Source: Dromiciops gliroides (lineage: Eukaryota > Chordata > Mammalia > Microbiotheria > Microbiotheriidae). From it: a stretch of 64,000 nt of DNA. The DNA lies in NCBI RefSeq assembly GCF_019393635.1, contig NC_057863.1, forward strand, positions 626,451,791 through 626,515,790, read 5' to 3'. Below are positions 1 through 11,282 of this stretch, in pieces (the stretch's first letter is position 1; every line of letters starts with the position of its first letter). Both the position numbers and the translations under genes were made by a program. Below the pieces are notes generated by a model that saw nothing but the letters and a program-made list of their open reading frames with translations, had not been told where the DNA came from and did no database searches.

Positions 1-200
1 GTGACGACTTATCCAAGCAAGGCCTCTGCCCATAACATTATCTCTGTCTTTATGCATTGAAAGGACTGCCCCATGCAGATGAGATAAAACTCTTTGACCC
101 TCTGCCCCAGAGGACAGAACCAGGAGCCAGGGAGGGAAGTCACAAAGACACCATCTTAAGCATTATGTCAGGAAAGACTTCCTAACAACCAGTGCTGGGG

Positions 201-356
201 TTTGTTTGTTTGTTTGTTTGTTTGTTTTTGCAGGTTAATGAAGCCTAAGTGACTTGCCCAAGGTCACACAGCTAGTAAGTGTCGAGCATCTGAGGCCGGA
301 TTGAACTCAGGTCCTCCTGTATCCAGGGCCAGTGCTATTTTCACCTAGCTGCCCCC
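201..356 (-). mobile_element. Poly-A-tailed tRNA-derived SINE (WSINE1-like)
   Basis: Diverged copy. The family (about 150 bp) begins GGGGCAGCTAGGTGG, has an A-box-like TGGCGCAGTGG and a B-box-like GAGTTCAAATCC of a tRNA head, then CTAGCTGTGTGACCCTGGGC, and ends in an A-rich tail, which points to L1 mobilisation. Here the tail reads as (TTTG)n on the plus strand. Confidence 0.8.
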
Positions 357-654
357 AACTAAAGCTGTTTCAAGGAGAAATGAGTGGGCTTGTGAAGTGG
401 TAGGTTTGCCTTCATTGGAGGGTTTGAGAGGTAGCCAGGTGGCACAGTGGATGGAGTGCTAGACCTAACTACAAAGCTCTATACAAATTTTAGCTATTAT
501 TCAAGCAAAGAGTGAGAAGGGAGGTCTTCACAAAAACAGTCACCAAGCATTTATTAAGGGCCAAGCACTGTGGGAAGTGCCAGAAAGGCAAAAACAGTCC
601 CTTGCCCTCAAGGAGCTTACATTCTAATGGTGAAGGGTAGGGAGACAACATGCA

Positions 655-720
655 AGTAGTAGTAGTAGTGGTGGTAGTGGTGGTGGTGATAGTAGTAAAA
701 CAATAACAACAACAATAATA
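655..720. repeat. (TAG/TGG)n trinucleotide repeat followed by AT-rich DNA
   Basis: Runs of GTAGTAGTGGTGGTG followed by AACAACAATAATA-type sequence. Antisense translation gives a spurious low-complexity His/Tyr-rich frame. Confidence 0.8.
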
Positions 721-819
721 TAATTAAAATAAATAATTTAATAATGTGAAATGATAATATACATAAATTTATAATATAAAATACAACAATCAACACATAA
801 AGCATTTTAAAATTTGCAG

Positions 820-1035
820 AACATTTTACAAATATCATCTCATTTTTATCCTCACAATAACTCGTGGAGGCAGGTGGTGTTATTATCCCTTTTTTACAGA
901 TAAGGAAACTGAGGCAGGCAGACATTAAGCAAGTTGCCCTTGAGTCACACAGTTAATAGGTGTTTGTGGCAGGATTTGAACTCAGGTCTTCCTGATGCAG
1001 GTCCAGCCCTCTCTACACTTTGTCACGCAGCTCCA
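820..1035 (-). mobile_element. MIR-family SINE
   Basis: Reverse-oriented MIR core: TTTTACAGATAAGGAAACTG, then a loose match to the tRNA-derived head ending in GATTTGAACTCAGGTC. Old and diverged. Confidence 0.7.
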
Positions 1036-1664
1036 GATAACTAGGTAAATAAAAGATACATCCAGAGGAAAGAAAAGTTCAGTCATCTCTGAGAAGAAGG
1101 AGCTAATAGTGTGGGGGACCTCCCTCAGAAGGTGGCATTAGAGTTGAGCCTTAAAGGACACCAGAGATACCAAAGGTGGGTGATGAAGGGGAACGTTCCA
1201 GGCCAGTACTTGGAGATCAATGTTCAGAATGTGTCTGAAGAGGGGCAGGCCAGAGAAAGCGGCACATGGTTAGGGGGAGCCCCATTACTCTTGGGGAGCA
1301 GGGAAAATTCTCTTTCCTCCCTCCCTTTTCCAGGAACCAATCTTTAAAAAGGAAGAAAACAAAAAAACTCCTCCCTAGTCATTCCCAGAATTCTGAAATA
1401 GCCCTCTGACATTTAAGGTTTCCAGACATCACCAGAACACTTCTGGTTTCTGGGTAACGGATGTTTTCATTGCAAATAAAATGTCTTGCTTCCCTGCTTT
1501 CTTAGCCAGTAAGTTAAAGATAATAACTCAACCATAAAGGCAGAATTGTGTAATGAAAAAAAGATGGCTTGGGGATCAAATGACCTGGATTCAAAGCTAG
1601 GTTCTAGCCCTTACAAATCATGTCACCTTGGGCAATTCACTTGACCTTGAAGACAAGGAACCAG

Positions 1665-1950
1665 ATGGCATAATAGTTAGAGCCCTGGGACTGGAGTAAG
1701 GAAATCCTGAGTTCAAATTCTGCCTGAGATGCTAACTGGCTGGGTGATCCTGGGCAAGTCACTTCACCTCTGTCTGCCTCACTTTCTTCAACTATAAAAT
1801 GGGAATAATAATATGAATATAAATATATTTATCTACCTATAAATATATGCATCTACGTTGCAAGGTTGTTGTAAGGATCAAATGAAGTAATATCTGTAAA
1901 ACACTGGCACATAGTAGATGCTTAAGAAATGCCTATTCCCTGCCCTTTCT
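1665..1950 (+). mobile_element. MIR/MON-type SINE
   Basis: Plus-oriented: tRNA-like head, CTGGGCAAGTCACTTCACCTC, TATAAAATGGGAATAATAAT, and the 3' end CACATAGTAGATGCTTAAG typical of L2-mobilised SINEs. Confidence 0.75.
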
Positions 1951-2717
1951 CCCTTACGTAGGTAGTAAGCAACAGAAGCAGCACTTGAACCCTGATCTTA
2001 TGACTCTGAATTCAGGGTTCTTTTTTGCTGTAATATTCTGCCTCCTGAGCTCACTCCACCCCTTAGCCAACTCCTTAGGACTTATCTCCTGAATCATAGG
2101 TCATAATCTGCTTCGGTGGAGGGAGTACCCACACCCAGAAGGGACTTCAAAGGCTATTGAGTTCAACCCCTCCATTTTACAGAGGAAGAAACTGAGACCC
2201 AGACTGAGGATGTAATTGACTCACAATCTCACAGGTAGTAATTGGCAGAGCTAGGATTTGAACCCTGGGAAATTCTGATTCCAAATCATAGGATCAGACA
2301 GTTAAGAGTTGGAAGAGACATTAGAGGTCGCTCATTTTACAAATGAGTAAACTGAGGCTCAAAGACTTGCCCAAAGCCACACTGCAAGCCAGGATTGAAC
2401 CTGGATCCTCTGATTTCAGATCCAAACACTCTTGTTCCCAAATCTCTGCTTCCTTTCCCTCTGGGGTGAAAGAGGAGTCAGAGGGGGGGAAAACTTCCTC
2501 CTTTTCCCAAGGGAGGATATTCATCTTCTGACTTCAAAGCCAAACTGATCAATCCAACAAGTATTCAGAAAGCTCCTACTGTGTGGTCAGCACACATTAG
2601 GTATCTCAAGGAATAGAGGGACATGGAAAGTGTAGCCCTCCATCTCCAAAGACCAGGCTCCTCAAGACAAGGAACTGTGCTTTGCTATTTTTGTATCCTC
2701 AGTGCTCAGCACTTAAT

Positions 2718-2900
2718 TGTTGTTTCAGTTGATTTTCAGTCTTGTCCAGCTCTTTGCAACTCTTTGAGGGACCTTGGCAGAGATACTGTAGGTAATGTAG
2801 TGTAGTTTGCCATTTCCCTCTCTGGCTCATATTACAGATGAGGAAACTGAGGCAAACAGAAACAGAGTCACACAGAAAGGAAGTGTCCAAGGCCAGATGA
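2718..2900 (-). mobile_element. MAR1-type SINE
   Basis: Reverse copy of the marsupial SINE whose 3' part reads GCCAAGAAAACCCCAAATGG and ends in TGACTGAACAACAA. It lies head to head with the next copy at 2923. Confidence 0.65.
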
Positions 2901-2922
2901 CCTCAGATTTTTCTAACTCTGG

Positions 2923-3153
2923 GACAACTCAGTGGCACAGATTAATGTAAGGACATCTTCCTGAGTTAAAATCTGACTTCAAAACACTAGCTGAATGACC
3001 TTGGGCAAGTCACTTCACCCTGTTTGCCTCAGTTTCCTCATCTGTCAAATGAGCCAGAGAAGGAAATGGACAACCATTCCAGTATCTCTGCCAAGAAAAC
3101 CCCAAAGGGAGACACAAAGTGCCAGATACCACTGAAAAATGACTGAACAACAA
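2923..3153 (+). mobile_element. MAR1-type SINE
   Basis: Plus copy with the family's 3' hallmarks: GCCAAGAAAACCCCAAAGGG and AAAAATGACTGAACAACAAC. Confidence 0.8.
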
Positions 3154-3500
3154 CAGAACTGACTCACAAGGAACCTCCAAAGCTATCATATCCAACCCAT
3201 GCCTGAACAAGAATCCCTTCTCCGAGTCCTAGGTAATTGGTCATCTAGATTCTCCTGGCAGAACTCCATTACCTGCAAGACAGCCCATTCCATTCCAGAA
3301 AGCTTTCACTCTTAGGAAAGATTTTTTTCTGACATGGACCAGCTTACAGTAAAATTATACTGTAAAACCAATCCTGTCTGGTGGGAGTTGACACAGATTT
3401 AAATGGCAGCCAGCTCCCTCCCTCCAAGATCATTCAGCACTATCTCTAAACCTAGGGCTTCCTCATTCTTAGATGGATCTATTCCACCTACTTGTAATTT

Positions 3501-3634
3501 TGGGGGGGGTGGTGGTGGTGGTAAATGACTTGCCCAGGGTCATACAGCTAGTAAGTGTCTGAGTCTAAATTTGAACTCAAGTCCTCCTGACTCCAGAGTG
3601 GGTGCTTTATCTGCTGTATCACCTCACTGCTCCA
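3501..3634 (-). mobile_element. Old poly-A SINE copy
   Basis: Diverged reverse copy with ACTTGCCCAGGGTCATACAG and CTAGTAAGTGTCTGAG; its T-rich tail is replaced by a GGT repeat. Confidence 0.65.
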
Positions 3635-3639
3635 TCCAA

Positions 3640-3905
3640 GGTAATTTTTCTAAAGTGTAGATGGGAACAAGTCACTCCCTCTCCCCACACTCAAGAAGGT
3701 TCAGTGGCTCCCTACCACCTCTAGGATCAAAATAAACTCCTCCATTTGGCATTTAAAGTTCTCCCTAACCTGACCACTTCCTACACACTTCACTCTCCTC
3801 CACACCATTCTTTCCCACCTCTTTGCCTTTGTACTACCTCTTCCCCGTGCCCACACTGTCGTCTTTCTCTCCAACTCCTCACAGCTACTCTGGCTTCTTT
3901 CAAGT
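3640..3905 (+). mobile_element. L2 LINE 3' end, left part
   Basis: Matches the L2 3' region by eye: CAAGTCACTCCCTCTCC, CAGTGGCTCCCTACCACCTC, then CTTCTTTCAAG. An LTR interrupts it, and the L2 resumes at about 4340 with the 3' UTR ending CTGGTATATGGTAAGTGCCG AATAAATG near 4500. Confidence 0.7.
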
Positions 3906-4335
3906 GTTAAGGGCTAAAATTCTAGCTAAACTGTCTAAAATATCTAATGAGTGTCGCCAATAAATTATAAGCTTTAGCAAGAGTTAGACTTTTAAGCATT
4001 TATTAAGGAGAATAAGAATTTGGTAAAGAGAGAGAGAAAGGCCTAGATTCCTATCTTTTAAAGGGAGAGCGCATTTCTAGCTCCGCTCTCCACCAGAGTC
4101 CAAAAGAAAGACCGTGAGCCCGAGCGCCAGTCTCTTCCTTCCTCCTCCCACTAGCCCGCGTCACTTCCTGACTCCTGGTCTTGCCCTCAAAGACCTTCGC
4201 TTCATGGGCGGAACTCTTCTACAGTAAGTCTCCAGCAGGTGGCGTCATTCCAACAAGACTCTGCTCAAATTCACCTGCTATAGGACCCCTTCTCCAATCC
4301 CCTTCCATCCATCCAGTTACTAGGAATTCCCACTT
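3906..4335 (-). mobile_element. Solo LTR inside L2
   Basis: CpG-rich for this window. Read on the minus strand it has a TATA-like TTTAAAAG, then AATAAA, and ends ...CCCTTAACA, as an LTR should. The right edge is approximate because I could not find a clean target-site duplication. No internal retroviral sequence flanks it. It carries a CTCF-like motif at 4232-4246. Confidence 0.65.
4232..4246 (+). promoter_or_regulatory. CTCF-like motif within LTR
   Basis: CCAGCAGGTGGCGTC matches the CTCF core consensus CCASYAGRKGGCRSY at 14 of 15 positions. Binding is inferred only. Confidence 0.45.
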
Positions 4336-4339
4336 TGAG

Positions 4340-4510
4340 GTAATTTCCCATCTATTCTGCATATATGAACCTAGTTAGTTATACATTTACCCCTCAATTA
4401 GATTGTATGCTCCCTGAAGACAGGAACTCTGTTGTTGCCTTTCTTGTATTCCTAGTGTTTAGCACAGTTCCTGGTATATGGTAAGTGCCGAATAAATGCT
4501 GCAGAATGGT
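4340..4510 (+). mobile_element. L2 LINE 3' UTR, right part
   Basis: Continues the L2 interrupted by the LTR: TAGATTGTATGCTCCCTGAAG, GACAGGAACTCTGTTGTTGC, TTTAGCACAGTTCCTGG, ending in AATAAATG. Confidence 0.75.
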
Positions 4511-4649
4511 TGTCCTATCTACTGACCTCTGCTTCTTTTATCCCAAAGGACAAAGATTTAAGCTAAAAGTCCCTCCCCTCTCTGTCCTTTTTAGGCAATT
4601 AGAACTCTTGTATCTTGAGAGGGTAGCTTGATGTGCTGGAATTGGCATC

Positions 4650-5585
4650 ATAAAGACCAATCGATCAATAAGTATTTATTAATTTTCATTTCTCTAATCA
4701 ATAACGATTTAGAGCATTTTTTCATATGACTATAAACTGTTGTGATTTCTTTATCTGAAAACTGCCCGTTCATATCCCTTGACCACTTATCAGTTGGAAA
4801 ATGACTTGTATTCTTATAGATTTGACAAAGTTCTTTATATATTTGAGATGAGGCCTTTATCTGAGAAACCGTCTATAAAAGTCCCCCCTCCAATTTTCTG
4901 CTTTCCTTCTGATCTTGGTGACATTTGTTTTATTTGTACAAACCCTTTTTAATTTAATGCAGTCAAAATTATCCCTTTTATACCTCACTCTGCTCTCTAT
5001 CTTTTGTTTATTCATCAAGTTTTTGCCTATCCATAAGTCTGATAAGTAATATGTTCCACATTCTTCTAATCTTCTTGTAAAATCTCTCTTTGTATCTAGG
5101 TCATGTGTCCATTTTGCCCTTATCTTAGTAAATAGTGTAAGATATTGGCCTATGTCCAATTTCTACCATATTGATTTCTAGTTTTCCCAACTATTTTTTT
5201 TTACCAAACCATGAATTCTTATCCCAAAAACTTAAGTCAAATACAAGATTACTCTATTTTTTTGGCTACTGTAAATTGTACGTCTATTCTGTTCCATTAG
5301 TCTACCTTTCTATTTCTTAGCCAGATAGTTTTTCTTTTTTTCTTTTTTTTTTTGGGGGGGGGGGGTTGGGGTGGGGCAAGGCAATGAGGGTTAAGTGACT
5401 CGCCCAGGGTCACACAGCTAGTAAGTGTCAAGTGTCTGAGGCTGGATTTGAACTCAGGTCCTCCTGAATCCAGGGCTAGTGCTTTCTCCACTGCACCACT
5501 TAGCTGCCCCCAGCCAGATAGTTTTGATGGCTACTGCCTTATAATATAGTTTAAGATCTGGTACTGGTAAAGCTCCTTCCTTTAC
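4650..5585 (-). mobile_element. Old L1 ORF2 fragment, reverse, split by a SINE
   Basis: Reverse-strand L1 sequence (ATTTCTCTAATCAATAACG, TTATCTGAGAAACC, TTTTGATGGCTACTGCCTTA). A SINE interrupts it at 5334-5511, and the L1 reads on directly after it. Confidence 0.7.
5334..5511 (-). mobile_element. Poly-A SINE inserted in L1
   Basis: Flanked by target-site duplication AGCCAGATAGTTTT (5319-5332 and 5512-5525). The poly-A tail has a G-rich interruption on the plus strand. Confidence 0.88.
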
Positions 5586-6239
5586 ATTTTAAAATTAAAT
5601 AATTTAATTATGAGCCAGCCACCATACTAAGATCAGAGTATGAATCCTGCCTTAGACACCTATTAGCTGTGTGACCCCAGGCAAAATGGGTGGGTTCACC
5701 CCCCATCATACTTACCTCACAGGCTTTTTGTGAGTTCAATGAGATCAAATGTGGAAAATGTTGTGCAAACTCAAAACCCCATAGAAACATCAGCTGTTAT
5801 TGTGACTTGCACAGAACTTTTGCTTCTGACTCACTCACCTCCTTTTCTCTAAGATGGTGAAATCTTGGGGAGACGAGTGGATGCATCAGGGCACGTACCT
5901 CCCCTCCCTTCTCTCCTACTTCTTCCCCCTGGTTTGGGTTCATTTTTCTCCAGTGGTTAAGAGACTGTTAAGAACTTCCTGAGTACTTAGAGCTTTTCTT
6001 CACAAGCATTTCAAAAGGCAGGGTAGTGATGGAGAGGCTGAGAGCCGGGAAAGCCCTGGGTTCCAATGCCCTCTCTAGCCCTTATTAACTTCAGTGTCTC
6101 CACCTGTAAAATGTGGATTCAAGAAACTGCATTCCCCCAAGGTTGTAAAGACCAAATGAGATGTTTTTCTTACTGTACCTGTCATTTCACTCATCTACCA
6201 AGGCAAGGCTATTTCAAGTCTTAAAGAATGGCCTGAAGG

Positions 6240-6347
6240 CCCATAGAGGGTAGTAATAATAAATAAACAACAACAACAATAATAATAGCTAACAATTATA
6301 TAGTACCTAATATGTGCCAGGAACTATGCTAAGCCCTTTACAAATAT
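6240..6347 (-). mobile_element. MIR-like SINE, part left of an L1 insertion
   Basis: CTAATATGTGCCAGGAACTATG and CTAAGCCCTTTACAAATATC match the MIR/MON 3' end; the rest continues at 7275 after the L1 insertion. Confidence 0.65.
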
Positions 6348-6357
6348 CATCTCATTG

Positions 6358-7265
6358 CAAATAAAAACAACTCTGAGGTACCACCTGACACCTATCAGAT
6401 TGGCTAAAATGACAAAAAAGGAAAATAATAAATGTTGGAGAAGCTGTGGGAAAATTGGAACACTAATGCATTGTTGGTGGAGCTGTGAACTGATCCAACC
6501 ATTCTGGAGAGCAATTTGGAATTATGCCCAAAGGGCGATAAAGCTGTGCATACCCTTTGACCCAGCAATACCACTTTTGGGTCTTTTTCCCAAAGAGATC
6601 ATGGAAGGGGGAAAGGGACCCACATGTACAAAAATATTTCTAGCTGCTCTTTACGTGGTGGCAAAGAATTGGAAGTTGAGGGGGTGCCCATCAATTGGGG
6701 AATGGCTGGACAAGTTGTGGTATATGAATACAATGGAATACTATTATGCTATAAGAAACGATGAGCAGGAGTTCAGAGAAACCTGGAGGGTCTTGCGTGG
6801 GCTGATGATGAGTGAGATGAGCAGAACCAGAAGAACATTGTACACAGTAACATCAACATTGAGTGTTGATCTACTGTGATGGACTATATTCTTCTCACCA
6901 ATGCAATGGCACAGAAGAGTTCCAGGGAATTCGTGATGGAAGAGGATCTCCAAATCCAGGAAAAAAAAAAAAGAACTGAGGAGTATAGATGCTAAATGAA
7001 CCATACTATTTCTTTTGTTTTTGATGCTGTTGTTTTTTTTCTATTTTGAGGTTTTCCATCATTGCTCTGATTTTTTTCTCTTATAACATGACTAATGCAG
7101 AAATAGGATTAATGTTATTATGTGTGTATATATAACCTATATCAGATTACCTGCTGTCTAGGGGAGGGGGGAGGGAGGGGAGGGAGGGAGAAAAATCTGA
7201 AATTGTAAAGCTTGTATAAACAAAGGTTGAGAACTATCTTTATATGTAATGGAAAAAAAATACTT
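6358..7265 (+). mobile_element. Young 5'-truncated L1, 3' end
   Basis: About 0.9 kb holding the C-terminal ~170 codons of ORF2 in one open frame (6355-6879), the 3' UTR with a G-rich tract (7163-7190) and an A-rich tail. The target-site duplication is ACAAATATCATCTCATT (6340-6356 and about 7283-7299), inside a MIR-like SINE. The open frame and clean duplication suggest recent insertion. It closely resembles the reverse copy at 47651-48432. Confidence 0.88.
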
Positions 7266-7274
7266 TATTAATTT

Positions 7275-7480
7275 AAAAAAAAACAAATATCATCTCATTT
7301 GATCCTCCTAACAACCCTGGGAAGTAGGCGCTATTATTATCCCCATTTTACAGATGAGGAAACCAAGACAAAACAGAGGGTAAGTAACTTGACCCCAGGG
7401 TTACACAGCTAGTAAATGCCTGAGGCCAGATTTGAGCTCAGGTCTTCCTGACTCCAGATCCAGCGATCTTAACACCGACC
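7275..7480 (-). mobile_element. MIR-like SINE, part right of the L1 insertion
   Basis: Continues the element broken at 6340: GATCCTCCTAACAACCCTGG, CCCCATTTTACAGATGAGG, and the head TCTTCCTGACTCCAGATCCAG. Confidence 0.7.
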
Positions 7481-8477
7481 ACTGAGCTGTGCCCAGGGTC
7501 CAATATGTGTGGGAGGTAGGATTTGAACCCAGGTCTTCCATATTACAAAGGCCAGCTTTCTGTCCAGCTGGACAGAGCTGCGTCTTTGGAAGCTTTATTA
7601 GTCACCAGTGTTTTTTGTTTGTTTGTTTGTTTTTACTGATCATTCCTTCAGCTTTAAAGAGAGTTTCCTCAAACACTCACTCTAAGCTTTTGTTCTGCTT
7701 GCTGAATTTATTTGTTAAAATTTTATCGATGCCTTCCTTTTACATCAGTCATATGACTAGTCCTTCCATCACTAACACAGAATCCTCCCTTATAACAAAG
7801 AGAAACAGGTCAGCCAAATCAGCCTCAGTTTCCTCCTCTGAAGGCACTGAACAAGATGACCTCTAATGTCCCTGTGACTATATGACAATGAGTGTAGAAT
7901 TCTGCACCTGTAGTCCCCCACCTCTATGGAGTTGTTAGAGGTACATTGGATCATGATCATGAGCAAAATTGGTCATGAAAAATCACATTCGTTCAGTTGC
8001 CCTCTTGTGTCTTTTTCAAAAAGCCCTTGGTTCCCAGCCTCCCAATCAGGGTAATGTTTCTGTAGAGATGAAGCACTTTTCCAAACCTTATCAACTGGTA
8101 ATATCTTTTGAATTTGACTTTTTAGGTCTGGTCTTTTGGCACATTATGAGAGGAACCAGAAAGAAAAAGTTATTTCTCTGTCACATCAAGACTCCTGCTT
8201 CTCTCTTCCTCCTTCTGAGCCTTTGAGACAGTCTGGGCCACTATTACTGGCCATCAGTCACTCTCCAGCTAAGACTCCATGACAAAATTAATGCAGCCAA
8301 TATTAGAAAGAAAGCAGAAAACTGGGGAAAGTATTTTACCGGTTTCTCTGATAAAGGTTTCATTTCTCAAATATATAGGGAACTGAGTCAAATTTGTAAG
8401 AATTTGAGTCATTCCCCCAATTGGTCAATATTCAAAGAATATGAACAGGTAGTTTTTAGAAGAAATCAAAGCTATCT

Positions 8478-8633
8478 GGGGCAGCTAGGTGGCGCAGTGG
8501 ATAGAGCACCAGCCCTGGATTCAGGAGGACCTGAGTTCAAATCTGGCCTCAGACACTTAAAACTTACTAGCTATGTGACTCTGGGCAAGTCACTTAACCC
8601 CAATTGCCACACACACACACACAAGAAAAGAAA
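8478..8633 (+). mobile_element. Poly-A SINE inserted in L1
   Basis: Target-site duplication AGAAATCAAAGCTATCT (8461-8477 and 8634-8650). The tail is (CA)n followed by AAGAAAAG. Confidence 0.92.
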
Positions 8634-8883
8634 AGAAATCAAAGCTATCTATAATCATATGAAAAAATGTTCTAAATCACTATTGATTAGAAAAATGCAA
8701 ATTTGAACAAATCTGAGGTAGCACCCCACACCTATCATATTGGCTAACAATACAGAAAAGGAAAATATTGGAGAGAATGTAGGAAAATTGGGACACTAAT
8801 GCCCTGTTGGTGGAGTTGTGAATTGATCCAAGCACTTTAGAGAGCAATTTGGAACTATGCCCAAAGGGCAATCAAACTGCATA

Positions 8884-9489
8884 TGTGGGTAATTGTGCAA
8901 CCTACAATAAAAGAGATTGATAAAGTGCCATTGGCTCAGAGCTCTACCTCAAAGAGTCCATGATCCCTTCTAATAAACTGGACCTCAGATCTTCCTCACA
9001 ATCTGAGATGCCCCCTTCTCTTTATAAGGTTCGATATCCATTACATGGATGTTCTAAAGCAGCTATACAAAGTACGGAATTCCATTGGTTGATATATGAT
9101 GTATAAGCAAAAATAAGCAAAAATGGTATGTCAGCAGGGTCATGGATTGGACAAAGCAGGGGGTATCTCTGTTGACTAGATAGTCATGAGATGGTCACCT
9201 GCTCATGCTAGATGAGAGAGAGTGGCCCAGGGGTACAGAAATAAGTTGGAAGACTTTCCATGGAATTGAGTCACCTCCACCACACTGGGCTTGGTCACCA
9301 TGACAAGGAAAAACAAGGGTGGAGGGCCTCTAGTTAGCTTCCTATGATTAAGCAAATGGACTTACATCTGCAGTTCACAGTTCTGGGGCATAATATACAG
9401 AACTTATAATCACTACCCCCCTATGGAATCATATCAAACAGATTAATACTGATTGGAATAGAGTAGGGGTCCAAATGAATTATTTCACA
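8884..9489 (-). mobile_element. Solo LTR, about 606 bp, inside L1
   Basis: Exact ends TG...CA and a 6-bp target-site duplication TGCATA (8878-8883 and 9490-9495). The 6-bp duplication is common in betaretrovirus-like (ERV2/ERVK) elements; the family itself is not identified. It is sense on the minus strand, with CCTTATAAAGAGA as a probable TATA box. No internal part remains, so it arose by LTR-LTR recombination. A relative in the opposite orientation lies at about 43622-44315. Confidence 0.85.
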
Positions 9490-9554
9490 TGCATACCCTT
9501 TGACCCAGCAATACTACTACTAGGTCTTTATCCCAAAGAGATAAAAGAAAAGGA

Positions 9555-9595
9555 CATACATACATACATACATACACACACACATATATATATAT

Positions 9596-9627
<32 letters not shown>

Positions 9628-9630
9628 AAA
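9555..9630. repeat. (ACATAC)n/(CA)n/(TA)n microsatellite
   Basis: CATACATACATACATACAC, then a long TATATA run and ACACACACAC, inside the older L1. Confidence 0.9.
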
Positions 9631-10432
9631 ATATTTTAGCAGCTCTTTTTGTGGTGGCAAAGAATTAGAAATGAAGGGCATGACCATCAATTGGGGAATG
9701 GCTAAACAAGTTGTGATAGATGATTATGCTGGAATATTGTTGTGCTGTAAGAAATGATGAGCAGAATGGTTTCAGAAAACAAATGGTTTCAGAAGACAAA
9801 TATGAATTGATGCAAAGTGAAGTGACCAGAACCAAAAGAACGTTGTACACAGTAAAAGCAACACTGTACAATGATCAACTGTGAATGACTTAGCTTCTCT
9901 GATCAAGACAATTCCAAAAGACCCATGATGAAAAATGCTGTCTCCCTCCAGGGAAAGAACTAATAAAGTTTGAATACAGATTGAACCAAACTTTAAAAAA
10001 AAACCACTTTACTTGTGGAGGTTTTGTTGTTGTTGTTGTTCTGTTGTTGTTGTTATTTTGGTGAGGGGAGGTCTTTGTTTTCTTTCACAACATGGCTAAT
10101 ATGGAAATATGTTTGGCATGACTGTACATGTTTAATCTATATCAAATTGTTTGCCTTCTCAGGAAGGGGAAAGAAAAAGGGAGAGAACTTAGAACTCAAT
10201 ATTTTACAAAAACAAATGCTAAAATTGTTTTTACATGTAATTTGAAAAAATTTAATTTAGAAAAAAAACTTAAAAGAGAATCCATCACTGGAGGCCCTTG
10301 GTGAGAAGAAGGAGGAAGGGAAAGAGAACAAGCATTTATTAGGTGTCTACTATGTGACAGGCACTTTACAAACATTATTTCATTTGATCCTAGCCTCCTA
10401 GAGAAAGCCTAAAGTCCTCTAGACTAAAGTTT

Positions 10433-10610
10433 CTTAAACTGTGGGTCGTGACCCCATATGGGGTCATGTAACTGAACATGGGGGTCATGAAAAATTTGAC
10501 AATGGTCAAAAGGTTATGTATACCTATATTATATACCTACGTACCTGGGGTCACACAAAAATTTCTCTGGTGAAAAGGGGTCGAGAGTAGAAAAAGTTTA
10601 AGAAGCCCTA
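10433..10610 (+). mobile_element. hAT-like MITE
   Basis: Short non-coding element with terminal inverted repeats of the TTCTTAAACT / AGTTTAAGAAGCCCT type and internal GGGTCGTGACCCCATATGGG. Two relatives in this window (32295 and 45369) have 8-bp target duplications, typical of hAT transposons. Confidence 0.75.
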
Positions 10611-11129
10611 CTCTTGTGTTATTTAAATTATTGGGGGACTGGGCTGGGTTTTCTAAAATATTACTAAATTATATATTAGTGGCTATTGTACCAATTTTGG
10701 CAGTAAGCATTTATTATTAACATCACATTTTATTAAAGTATTGACTGTGTGTCTTCCTGACCTCCCCACTAGTCACAGGCTTACAGGCCTAAACAATTGT
10801 ATACCCAGCATGGAGAACAAAAGAGAGTCCAAGGAAGAAGAGCCAAGAGAGTGACCCTGGTGTGCCCAGGGATTTTATCCTCTTCCTAGTAGAGGCGGGT
10901 CACCATACATTGATCTAAGCTAATTGGTTAGCATCATTAAGCTCCAGTGATTGACATGGTGGGGCAGGTCTAGAGATCAAATCCCAACCATCTAGGTGTG
11001 CTTCTTCCCCTAGCTAATCAGAAGAATCCATCTGCATTCCTTTTGATAAGGTGCCCAGGCAGGTTTCTGCTGTTGGGGGGAGAGAGTAGCAAAAACTAAT
11101 GTCTGGGTTTCTCCTAGAAATCCATTATT

Positions 11130-11282
11130 TTTTTTTATTGTTTTTTAGTAAGGCAATTGGGGTTAAGTGACTTGCCCAGGGTCACACAGCTAGTAAGTGT
11201 TAAGTGTCTGAGGCCAGATTTGAACTCAGGTACTCCTGAATCCAGGGCCAGTGCTCTATCCACTGCACCATCTAGCTGCCCC
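11130..11282 (-). mobile_element. Poly-A SINE
   Basis: Target-site duplication CCTAGAAATCCATTATT (11113-11129 and 11283-11299), exact over 17 bp. Confidence 0.93.

Larger units (their letters stand above)
8280..10268 (+). mobile_element. Older L1 3' end carrying nested SINE and LTR
   Basis: L1 3' ORF2 and 3' UTR read through 8280-8883, 9490-10000 and the tail to about 10268 (ACATGTAATTTGAAAAAATT). A SINE (8478-8633) and a solo LTR (8884-9489) sit inside it. An (ACATAC/ACACA/TA)n tract lies at 9555-9630. Many substitutions relative to the copy at 6358 show greater age. Confidence 0.8.

Noticed and set aside
6358-6879. Treating the 174-codon frame as a host gene
   Set aside because: It is the C-terminal part of L1 ORF2 in a truncated L1 with poly-A tail and target duplication.
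8478-8560. tRNA gene suggested by A-box and B-box-like sequence in SINE heads
   Set aside because: The boxes belong to the tRNA-derived SINE head; no full cloverleaf with acceptor-stem pairing is present.
8404-8706. Recurring open frames containing ALDSGGPEFKSGLRHLTLTSCVTLGKSLNP-like peptides (many places, both strands)
   Set aside because: These are translations of the poly-A SINE body, which happens to be open in several frames. They are not proteins.
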